From JBEEPE01 sp041191265 (GTDB lineage: Bacteria; Verrucomicrobiota; Verrucomicrobiia; Chthoniobacterales; Chthoniobacteraceae): a stretch of DNA of 6,138 nt. This document shows, piece after piece, positions 1-6,066 of this stretch. Made by a program: the position numbers and the translations under genes. Position 1 is the stretch's first letter, and each line of letters opens with the position of its first letter. The notes under the pieces were generated by a model that did not search any database, was not told the origin of the DNA, and saw nothing but the letters and a program-made list of their open reading frames with translations. The DNA lies in contig JBEEPE010000353.1 of NCBI GenBank assembly GCA_041191265.1, positions 1 to 6,138 on the forward strand, given 5' to 3'.

Positions 1-390
1 GGTGTCGGTGATGACGAGGAACTCGGAACCGTCTGGGTTTACTCCGAGTGAGAGGCCGTGTGCGCCGGAGAAGCCGAGGGTCCAATGTCCGAGGACATCC
101 CCGTTAGTGTTGTGGATCAGGATGTTGTTTTGTTTGTGATTGGTGAGGAGGAAGAGGCGTCCGTCGCGGACTTGGAGCATTTCGTGACAATCGCTGACGG
201 GATTTTTCGCGGGATCGGCTTTGCTCCAGAGTTTGTCGACGCGGTACTTCATTCCGTGGTGGCCGATGATTGCGCCATGGAACTCGGGTGCAGTTTTGGA
301 TTGTGCGATGAGGTGCGGTGCGGCGATTGCGGCGAGACTGGTTCCGAGGAAGGAGCGACGGGAGAGGGGATTGTGGACGGGTTGTTTCAT
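1..390 (-). CDS. Tat-exported beta-propeller protein (NHL / six-bladed type), N-terminal part, cut by the window edge
   Basis: The reading frame is open from an ATG at 390-388 to the left edge, giving 130 residues of a longer protein. The N-terminus is a twin-arginine signal: S-R-R-S-F-L at residues 10-15, then a short hydrophobic stretch with many alanines, with a probable cleavage near A29. Folded, cofactor-bearing or oligomeric proteins often use this route. The mature start (FHGAIIGHHGMKYRVD, residues 37-52), the DCHEM segment at 67-71, LFLLTNHKQNNILIHN at 79-94 and GAHGLSL at 109-115 resemble the first blades of NHL-repeat or peptidyl-alpha-hydroxyglycine-lyase-like propellers. H69 and H111 could be metal ligands, but this cannot be tested without the rest. 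The ATG overlaps the stop of the serine hydrolase gene by four bases (ATGA), with no Shine-Dalgarno sequence in front, so translational coupling is likely. The substrate is unknown. An exported gene reading frame is well supported; the exact family is less sure. Confidence 0.82.
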   Translation of the reverse strand, partial: MKQPVHNPLSRRSFLGTSLAAIAAPHLIAQSKTAPEFHGAIIGHHGMKYRVDKLWSKADPAKNPVSDCHEMLQVRDGRLFLLTNHKQNNILIHNTNGDVLGHWTLGFSGAHGLSLGVNPDGSEFLVITDT

Positions 391-1577
391 TTGGAGAGGG
401 ATTTCTGGAGTTCGCGGGCGGCGTTTTGGAAAAGATACATGGCTTCCCAAGCGGACCCTGGGAATCCGTTTTGTTGGGTTAGCCAGACCATGATGAGTCC
501 GGAATCGCGGTCGACGAGGGTGTCGGTGCCGAAGGAGCCCATGTGTCCATAAGCGGTTGGGGTGACGATGCAACCGCAACCGTAGTTCCCTTTCCATTCG
601 GGGGGAGTTTGGCGGGTTCGCATGCGGTCTACGGACGTTTTGGAGAGGTAGCGTTTTCCGTCGAGGGAACCGTCATTGACGAGCATTTGGTAGAAGCGGG
701 CGAGGTCTTTTGCGGTGGAGAAGAGGCCCCCGACGGGCATGGCGTGTCGGGTTGATTTGTTTTCGAGTGGGTAGGAGAGGATGGGGATGGTGGCGGGGAC
801 GAGTCCTTTCCAGGCGTCGTCGGGTTTGTAGGGGGCGGCGAGGCGTTTTTGTTGTTCGAGCGTGGGGTAGGGGGTGGTGTCGTTCATCCCGAGGGGATTG
901 AGGATTCGGGATTGGATGAACTGGTCGTAGGGTTGGCCGCTGACGAGTTCGATGATGCGTCCGAGGATGGTGTATCCGCCATTGGAGTATGCGGCGCTGG
1001 TGCCGGGTTCGAAGCGGAGGGGGGGAATGGCGTGGGCGCGGGCGCGGACGTCGAGTGGCCACGAATCCCAGCCGGGCAGATCGAAAGTGGTTTTGGATCC
1101 GAATCCGGCCATGTGGCTGAGGAGGTGATGGATGCGAATGGGTGTTTTGACGGGTTTGAGAATGGTTTGTTCGGGAGTTTTGGATGCGACGGCTTGCAGA
1201 TCTTTATATTCGGGGAGGAGGTCGGTGAGCAGGGTATCGAACTGGAGTTTACCGTCTTCGATGAGCATGAAGATGGCGGCGGCGGTGATGGGTTTGGTTT
1301 GCGAGGCGACCCAGAAGAGGGTGTCGGGTTGCATGGGCGCCTTTTTGGCTGGGTCGGCGAGTCCGATTGCGGAGGTATCGAGCAGGGTGGTTCCGGTGGC
1401 GGCGAGGGTGACTGCTCCATTGAGTTCACCGGCTTGGATGAAGCGCTGAAGTCCGGAATGGAGGGTTTCGCGGTAGTGGTCGCGTGCGCTGTCGGCGATG
1501 GCGGGCAAGGTGAGGAGGAGAAGGAGCGACGCGAGGAGCGTGGCTACGAAACGTGTCGGTGGGGTTTGGGAACGCAT
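387..1577 (-). CDS. Exported serine hydrolase, class C beta-lactamase-like family
   Basis: This is a 396-residue protein of the beta-lactamase-related family (PF00144: class C beta-lactamases, D-Ala-D-Ala carboxypeptidases, esterases). Residues 1-28 are a Sec signal peptide with a leucine-rich core and a likely AIA|DS cleavage site. All three active-site motifs are visible: SQTK with nucleophile S92 and K95; YSN at 197-199; and HMG at 345-347, where true penicillin-binding proteins usually have KTG. An HxG third motif is common in family esterases and peptidases, so true beta-lactamase activity is not to be assumed. Length and motif order are normal and the gene looks intact. The start at 1577 is supported by the signal peptide; the leader is C-rich with no Shine-Dalgarno sequence. 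It lies 51 bp after the lactonase gene, and its TGA is shared with the next gene's ATG. Location is probably periplasmic. The role in the operon is unknown; deacylation of a sugar or ring opening of a lactone are possibilities, not conclusions. Confidence 0.93.
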   Translation of the reverse strand: MRSQTPPTRFVATLLASLLLLLTLPAIADSARDHYRETLHSGLQRFIQAGELNGAVTLAATGTTLLDTSAIGLADPAKKAPMQPDTLFWVASQTKPITAAAIFMLIEDGKLQFDTLLTDLLPEYKDLQAVASKTPEQTILKPVKTPIRIHHLLSHMAGFGSKTTFDLPGWDSWPLDVRARAHAIPPLRFEPGTSAAYSNGGYTILGRIIELVSGQPYDQFIQSRILNPLGMNDTTPYPTLEQQKRLAAPYKPDDAWKGLVPATIPILSYPLENKSTRHAMPVGGLFSTAKDLARFYQMLVNDGSLDGKRYLSKTSVDRMRTRQTPPEWKGNYGCGCIVTPTAYGHMGSFGTDTLVDRDSGLIMVWLTQQNGFPGSAWEAMYLFQNAARELQKSLSK

Positions 1578-1628
1578 GGTGACGGAAACGAGCGGGAGTG
1601 AGGGGAGGAGGGTTGGGTCGCGTTGCGA

Positions 1629-2762
1629 TTACTCCATCAAACGGATGCAGGCGGGCATTGGGATTTCAGTGGGTTTGGCGTGAGGGACGAGTTTTCCGTC
1701 TGCGGAGTTGATTTGGAAAACCGCGATGTTGTTGCCGGGCATGTTGGCGCAGAGAAGCCATTGGCCATCTGGGGTGATGAGAAGATTTTGCGGACCTTTC
1801 CCGCCGCTGGGTGCGATGGCGAGCCGTGTGAGGGTTCCGTCGTCCGCGATGCGGTAGGAGGCGATGCTGTCGTGGCCGCGGTTTGTGCCGTAAAGGAATC
1901 GTCCGTTCGGGGTGATTTTTAGGTCTGCGGTGTAGCTTTTTCCGGTGAAGTCCGCGGGCAGGGTGGAGAGGGTTTGCCGGTGTTTGAGTGTGCCGTCGGT
2001 TGCATTCCAATCGAGGAGGGCGACGGTGTTTGCGAGTTCGTTGATGACGTAGACGATTTTGCCGTTGGGATGGAATGTGAGGTGGCGGGGGCCGCTGCCG
2101 GGCGGGAGTTCGACGTGGGGTTGGTTTGGGTTGGGGACAATTTTGCTGGAGTTGTTGTCGACGGTGTAGATCAGGACTTTGTCGATACCGAGGTCGGCGG
2201 CGAGTGCGAAGCGTCCGTCGGGGCTGGCGACGAAACAGTGTGCATTGGGTCCTTTTTGGCGAGAGGGGTCTGCGCCTTTTCCTGCGTGTTGGACGGTTGT
2301 GACTGCGGGTTCGAGGGAACCGTCGGCGTTGATGGGATAGGATGCGACGTTTCCGGTGGTGTAGTTGGCGACGAGGACGGTTTTGCTGTTGGGCAGAACG
2401 TCGAGGTAGCAGGAGGCGGAGCCGTGGGAGCTTTGGCGGTTGAGATGGCGGAGGTTCCCTGAACGGCCTTCGATGGCGAAGGCGGCGACGTGTTCGTCAT
2501 TTTTTGAACCGAAGGATTCGGCATCGATGGAGTACAGAAAGTTTCGGTTTGGGGACAGGGCGAGGAAAAAGGGGTGTTGAATGCCGGTGGTACGTGCGAG
2601 GGGGCGGAGTTCGCCTTTTTCGGCTACGAACTCGAAGGCATGGATTCCGGCTTTTTCGCCGCTGGTGAATGCGGAGACGAAGACGATGGGGCCGGCGAGG
2701 GCGGACGGCATTGCGGTGGCGGAGAGTGCGGCAACGACGAGAGGGGTGGATGAATGTCTCAT
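1629..2762 (-). CDS. Exported lactonase, 7-bladed beta-propeller (6-phosphogluconolactonase-type) family
   Basis: This is a 377-residue member of the lactonase family (PF10282), whose characterised members hydrolyse 6-phosphogluconolactone or related lactones and cycloisomerise muconates. Family repeats are clear: VANYTTGNVASY (130-141), GPNAHCFVASPDGRF (171-185) followed by DLGIDKVLIY (190-199), GSGPRHLTFHPNGK (222-235) with NEL at 241-243, ITPNGRFLYGTNRGHDSIASY (283-303) and GPQNLLITPDGQWLLCAN (323-340). R226, H227 and E242 are in the conserved positions. Residues 1-23 form a signal peptide (cleavage ALA|GP), so the enzyme probably works outside the cytoplasm. A phosphorylated sugar lactone is therefore an unlikely substrate, and an unphosphorylated aldonolactone is more plausible. 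Its gene follows the dehydrogenase-cytochrome fusion by 41 bp, as expected if it opens the lactone that enzyme makes. The family's usual GPHAH is GPNAH here (N173). No Shine-Dalgarno sequence precedes the ATG; the TAA is at 1629-1631. Confidence 0.93.
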   Translation of the reverse strand: MRHSSTPLVVAALSATAMPSALAGPIVFVSAFTSGEKAGIHAFEFVAEKGELRPLARTTGIQHPFFLALSPNRNFLYSIDAESFGSKNDEHVAAFAIEGRSGNLRHLNRQSSHGSASCYLDVLPNSKTVLVANYTTGNVASYPINADGSLEPAVTTVQHAGKGADPSRQKGPNAHCFVASPDGRFALAADLGIDKVLIYTVDNNSSKIVPNPNQPHVELPPGSGPRHLTFHPNGKIVYVINELANTVALLDWNATDGTLKHRQTLSTLPADFTGKSYTADLKITPNGRFLYGTNRGHDSIASYRIADDGTLTRLAIAPSGGKGPQNLLITPDGQWLLCANMPGNNIAVFQINSADGKLVPHAKPTEIPMPACIRLME

Positions 2763-2803
2763 GGAACGGGGAGATGTTTTTTGGGGGGCGTGAGGGGTGC
2801 GCT

Positions 2804-5761
2804 TTAGTTTGCGGGTGCGGAAGGTTTGAGCTGTTTGATCCAGTCGACGAGGAGGGCGGTTCCGGCGGGGTCGCTTCGGAGGGTGCCGATGGGCGGCATC
2901 TGGCCTTGTCCGCGCGACGCGCTTCGCAGGAGGAGGACGGAGGCGGCGGGATTGCCTGGGGCAAGGATTCGGGGGTTGTGGATGCCGAACGTGGTGTGCA
3001 GGGGGACGGATTCGAGTGCCGTGTCTTTTTCGGGCAATCCGAATCCGAACTGCACGTGGGCATTTCCGCCTCCGCTACGGACATGGCAATGGGCGCAGTT
3101 GGCGTGCAGATAGGAGCGGGCTCGGTCGTCCAGCGAAGCGGTGGTGTCTGCGGGATTGGCGAGTGGTTTGGTTGCGACGGGCGGTTTTGGGAGCAGGACG
3201 CCGTCCTTGGGAGCGGGGCGTTGCAGGGGCGAGGGGGACACGCGGGCGAGGCGTTGTTTGAGGACGGCGTCGCTGGGTTTGTCTTTGGCGAGTTCGGATT
3301 TCCACTCGGCGATATGGGTGACGGACTGGTCGAAGCGGAATCGTCCATCGGACTCCCATTTGTCGAGTTGGGGACGTCCGTCGCGATCGGGCCTGGCGAG
3401 TTGCATGCTGTTCATGGTGAGGGTGAAGCCGGCTTGGCGGCTGTGACAGACGCTGCATTCTTGGCGACTCGGAAAGATCCAGTCAGCGGTGGTGACGCCT
3501 TCTTGAGGGAGGAGTTCGGCGTCGGATTGGGCGTTGTTCCATTGGTAGGAATAGCCGGACCACTCGTTGTCTTGTTTGAGCAAGATGCGTGTTTCGAGGC
3601 GTTTCTTTTCTCGAGAGAGGGTTTGGACGAGGGCGGAACCGTCGGGGAGTTTCCAAGGGCTGTTCTGATTGAACTCGATGCCGGTGCCGTTGGGGAGGGC
3701 GAGGAGGTATTCGGAGTGGGCGTCATCGTGCCAACTGGGAGCGTTGATGAGGTAGGGGAGGATGCCGCTCGCGGGGGCAAGGGTTGCGGTGTCGGTGAAG
3801 AGCCCAGTTTCGCTGAGTTTTGTGGGGAATGGGGTGGGAGGAGTGGTGGGTGGGGGAGTTCGTTCGAGGCGATGGATGGCGTTGCCGCTGTAGTCCACGA
3901 GATGGATTTCACCGTCGTGGGATTCGCTGAAGTGGGCGATTCCGAGGCGGGTGCGTGCGATGAGGCGGTCGGAGGTGACGGTATCTTCTTTCCACGTTGC
4001 TGCGCGGATTTGGCCGGTGCTGTAGTCGCCGTAGAGGTAGTGTCCTTGGAGTTCTGGAAACCGTTTGCCTCGGTAGACGATGCCTCCGGTGAGGGATCGG
4101 AAGTCTTTGTGGGAGTGTTCGATCATGGCTTTCGCGATTGGGTGCGGGCCGCGTTTTCTGAGGGGTTGGAGGTCATGATTTCCTTCGACGAGGGGCCACC
4201 CGTAGTTGGCGCCTTTTCGAACGACGCGCGCGTATTCCCAGAGATCTTGTCCGTTCTCGCCGACCCAGATGTCGTTGGTGACGGGATCGATGTGCATGCG
4301 CCACGGGTTTCTGAATCCGTAGGCCCAGGTTTCGGGGCGTGCTCCTGGGACGGTGAGGAAGGGGTTGTCGGCGGGGATGCTGTAGGGGAGTCCGTTGGAG
4401 GGATGGTCGACGTCGATGCGGAGGAGTTTGGCGTTGAGGCGGGCGAGATCTTGTCCGGTGTCCCATTCGTCGCAATCGCTGGTGCCATCGCCGGTGGTGA
4501 CGTGGAGCATGCGATCTTTTCCGAAGCCGAGGGCCAGACCGTTATGACCGTGGGAGTGCCATTCGAGGAAGAGTGTGCGTGAGGCGGGATCGATTTTTCC
4601 GGTGGCAGGGTCCATGTGGAACCGGAGGAGGCGATTATTGAAGTCCATTTTTCCTTCGCCGAACCGGCCATTGGCGCCGACGAAGATGAATCCGTTGGAG
4701 GCGAAGTTGGGATGGAAGCAGAGGTCGTAGATGGATTCTTTGAGGGTGATGAGGGTTTCGGCGTCTTTGGTGTCGAGGGAGGGGACTCGGGCGATGCGGC
4801 TTTCGCGGGTGGGTCCGTATCCGTCGTTTTCGAGGAGGAGGTGGGAGGCGGAGTGGGGTTCTGGGATGAGGGCAATGGGGAACTTGGTTTCGAGGTGGGC
4901 GAAGGATTTGGTGGTGTGGAAGGGTGGGGCGGGTTCTGGGGAGCCTTGGAGGGGGCCTGGGGTCCACGGTTTTTGGGGGGCTTCTGCGCTGGTGGCGGGG
5001 CCGACGAAGGTGAGGGGGATGTATTTTTCGTGGTTATGGAAATCGGGTCGGTCGAGGGGGGCGGTGGACGAGAGGGCGGGGGTGGCGAATCCGGTGGAGA
5101 AGTCGTAGCGGCAGAGGGTGTGGAGCCAGGTTTCGCCGGGGCGTGGTCGGCCTCCGGTGGGGAGAAAGTCGCGCCAAGGGATGGCGCCTTCGACGGTCCA
5201 GCCTTGGTCGGAATCGGTCCAATCGTTGAGGGTTCCGCGGACTTTGGTGGCGGATTTGAGGTGAAAGGGTTGTTCTTTTGCGAAGCGTGGGTAGCCGCCG
5301 GCGCCTCGGGAGGGGAGGAACATATCGAGTTTGCCGTTGGCGGCATTGACTTCGAACTCGTAGTAGCCGGGTTTGTCGTGGGCGGGTTTGAGGAAGAGTT
5401 CGAAGACGTCGTTGAGCCAGATGGTGCTGTCTTGTTCGGTGACGGTTGCGAAGACGTCGGTATCGTCCATTTCTGCGGAGAAGTAGAGGTGATCGCGGTC
5501 CCAGAGGAGGCGGGCGACGGTTTTCGTGGGAGGCTGTTTTCGGTCGCCTTCGAGCCAGTGGGAGCGGAACGCGGTGATGGGGGTGGCGTTTTTCCATGCG
5601 GGATCATCGAGGGATCCGTCGATGATTGGGGCTTGGTGGGCCCAGCGGCATTCGGTGATGGCGGGTTGTTGCTCGGGGGTGGTGGGAGCGGCGTTGGCGA
5701 TGCTGAGGCTGATAAAAAAACCGAGGAGGGCCAAAGCATGGGTGGGAAAGCGCGGTTTCAT
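2804..5761 (-). CDS. Exported CBM9-like / glucose-sorbosone dehydrogenase / dihaem cytochrome c fusion protein
   Basis: This is a 985-residue multidomain protein. Residues 1-24 are a Sec signal peptide (ANA|AP). Residues about 34-254 match the CBM9-like fold: IDGSLDDPAW (47-56), LLWDRDHLYFSAEMDDTD (85-102), IWLNDVFELFL (114-124) and GWTVEGAIPW (187-196). After a proline-rich linker (262-280), residues about 295-633 form a glucose/sorbosone dehydrogenase propeller (PF07995): GHNGLALGF with H406, aligned by eye to the catalytic His of soluble PQQ glucose dehydrogenase; GDG (424-426); YGFRNPW with R484; GENGQ (501-505); GANYGWP (517-523); and YRGKRFPELQGHYLYGDY (563-580). A second proline-rich linker (636-648) leads to a C-terminal region like the SO2930-type dihaem cytochrome family, with haem sites CSVCH (769-773) and CAHCH (889-893) and M955 in QMPP as a possible axial ligand. 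The expected role is periplasmic, PQQ-dependent aldose oxidation to a lactone with electrons passed to the fused haems. The PQQ and substrate assignments are from family knowledge. The gene is first in the likely operon. The ATG at 5761 gives a clean signal peptide. Confidence 0.94.
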   Translation of the reverse strand: MKPRFPTHALALLGFFISLSIANAAPTTPEQQPAITECRWAHQAPIIDGSLDDPAWKNATPITAFRSHWLEGDRKQPPTKTVARLLWDRDHLYFSAEMDDTDVFATVTEQDSTIWLNDVFELFLKPAHDKPGYYEFEVNAANGKLDMFLPSRGAGGYPRFAKEQPFHLKSATKVRGTLNDWTDSDQGWTVEGAIPWRDFLPTGGRPRPGETWLHTLCRYDFSTGFATPALSSTAPLDRPDFHNHEKYIPLTFVGPATSAEAPQKPWTPGPLQGSPEPAPPFHTTKSFAHLETKFPIALIPEPHSASHLLLENDGYGPTRESRIARVPSLDTKDAETLITLKESIYDLCFHPNFASNGFIFVGANGRFGEGKMDFNNRLLRFHMDPATGKIDPASRTLFLEWHSHGHNGLALGFGKDRMLHVTTGDGTSDCDEWDTGQDLARLNAKLLRIDVDHPSNGLPYSIPADNPFLTVPGARPETWAYGFRNPWRMHIDPVTNDIWVGENGQDLWEYARVVRKGANYGWPLVEGNHDLQPLRKRGPHPIAKAMIEHSHKDFRSLTGGIVYRGKRFPELQGHYLYGDYSTGQIRAATWKEDTVTSDRLIARTRLGIAHFSESHDGEIHLVDYSGNAIHRLERTPPPTTPPTPFPTKLSETGLFTDTATLAPASGILPYLINAPSWHDDAHSEYLLALPNGTGIEFNQNSPWKLPDGSALVQTLSREKKRLETRILLKQDNEWSGYSYQWNNAQSDAELLPQEGVTTADWIFPSRQECSVCHSRQAGFTLTMNSMQLARPDRDGRPQLDKWESDGRFRFDQSVTHIAEWKSELAKDKPSDAVLKQRLARVSPSPLQRPAPKDGVLLPKPPVATKPLANPADTTASLDDRARSYLHANCAHCHVRSGGGNAHVQFGFGLPEKDTALESVPLHTTFGIHNPRILAPGNPAASVLLLRSASRGQGQMPPIGTLRSDPAGTALLVDWIKQLKPSAPAN

Positions 5762-5945
5762 GGGGATGGTGGGGGGGATGCGGGATTTACGGGGAGCGGC
5801 TCGGGGAGAGTGGAGTCATGTGATGGCGCAAAACCTGAGCCACCGAGGGAATGATGCGAGGTGTTGGCGGGTGGGAGTTGGATGGGGCGGGTGGAGGCTC
5901 TGCGGGGGGGATGGTGGGAGCGGTGGCTTTTTTCGGAGTTCGCGA

Positions 5946-5959
5946 TGAACTTTTGTTCA
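5946..5959. promoter_or_regulatory. Inverted repeat TGAAC-TTTT-GTTCA, possible operator
   Basis: The two 5-base arms are perfect complements around a 4-base T spacer. The core GAAC-N4-GTTC has the form of the LexA (SOS) box of Bacillus and actinobacteria. It lies in the A+T-richer part of the divergent gap, about 185 bp before the fusion gene start and about 108 bp before the FAD gene start. The palindrome is seen directly. That it is an operator, and for which protein, is inference; a 10-base palindrome can occur by chance. Confidence 0.35.
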
Positions 5960-6013
5960 GTTTCCGTGTTATTCCCCTGTGATTTTTCAAAGATGGTTGA
6001 CGCTGACATGAGA

Positions 6014-6059
6014 TTAGAACGAGCCGCGTGTTTTTCCGGAAGGGGTCCTTTAGAACGAG
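6014..6059 (+). repeat. Two 10-bp direct repeats (TTAGAACGAG) 36 bp apart
   Basis: TTAGAACGAG occurs at 6014-6023 and again at 6050-6059. The match continues imperfectly as GCCGCG-type sequence (agCCGCG versus agGCGGG). The second copy overlaps the ribosome-binding region of the FAD gene, which begins at 6067. The pair could be tandem operator sites or a small local duplication. Both copies are exact over 10 bases; the function is unknown. Confidence 0.5.
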
Positions 6060-6060
6060 G
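6057..6060 (+). promoter_or_regulatory. Shine-Dalgarno GAGG before the FAD oxidoreductase start
   Basis: GAGG ends six bases before the ATG at 6067, a normal spacing. It supports that start and contrasts with the four minus-strand genes, whose starts follow C-rich sequence with no comparable site. The plus strand is G-rich here, so a chance match is possible. Confidence 0.5.
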
Positions 6061-6066
6061 CGGGCG

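Larger units (their letters stand above)
5762..6066. promoter_or_regulatory. Divergent intergenic region between the operon and the FAD oxidoreductase gene
   Basis: This 305-bp gap separates two outward-facing genes, so both promoters should lie in it. The half near the fusion gene (5762-5925) is very G-rich on the plus strand. The part at about 5928-6020 is clearly richer in A and T and is the better place for promoter elements. A TTGACG (5997-6002, plus strand) and a TTGAAA (minus strand, 5990-5985) resemble -35 boxes, but neither has a convincing -10 box at normal spacing, so no promoter is called. The inverted repeat at 5946-5959 and the direct repeats at 6014-6059 are listed separately. 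No rho-independent terminator and no convincing gene were seen. Confidence 0.6.

Noticed and set aside
849..1601. A 250-codon plus-strand frame antisense to the serine hydrolase
   Set aside because: The hydrolase on the other strand has all three active-site motifs and a signal peptide. This frame encodes a Gly/Glu-rich low-complexity product.
2763..2803. Possible terminator in the 41-bp gap between fusion and lactonase genes, with a T-run at 2777-2782
   Set aside because: No stem of useful length precedes a T-run on the transcribed strand. The gap reads as plain intra-operon spacing. The 51-bp gap at 1578-1628 is also without a hairpin.
2669..4582. A 637-codon open frame on the plus strand, antisense to the fusion gene
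   Set aside because: It is opposite a protein with clear domains and haem motifs. Its product is a low-complexity mix of Gly, Val, Glu and Asp with no recognisable fold, as expected from reading a C-ending-codon gene backwards. The plus-strand frame at 4616-5854 is the same kind of shadow.
4123..5739. A 538-codon minus-strand frame, rich in Pro and Ser, inside the fusion gene
   Set aside because: It is a shifted frame of the same gene. The composition (S, P, T repeats) reflects codon bias and no motif is visible.
5762..5918. 12-bp direct repeat GGGGATGGTGGG at 5762-5773 and 5907-5918
   Set aside because: It is low-complexity sequence in a strongly G-rich strand, where such matches are expected by chance.
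5758..6009. An 83-codon minus-strand frame in the divergent gap, overlapping the fusion gene start
   Set aside because: There is no recognisable sequence, the Pro/Ser/His-rich tail comes from the C-rich strand, and the fusion gene's own signal peptide marks the true start at 5761.
5997..6025. Plus-strand sigma-70-like promoter with TTGACG as -35
   Set aside because: At 16-18 bp spacing the -10 position is CG-rich and does not resemble TATAAT, so the match is only half a promoter.
6034..6041. Palindrome TTCCGGAA
   Set aside because: It is only 8 bases and no second copy was seen in the gap, so there is too little to support a binding site.
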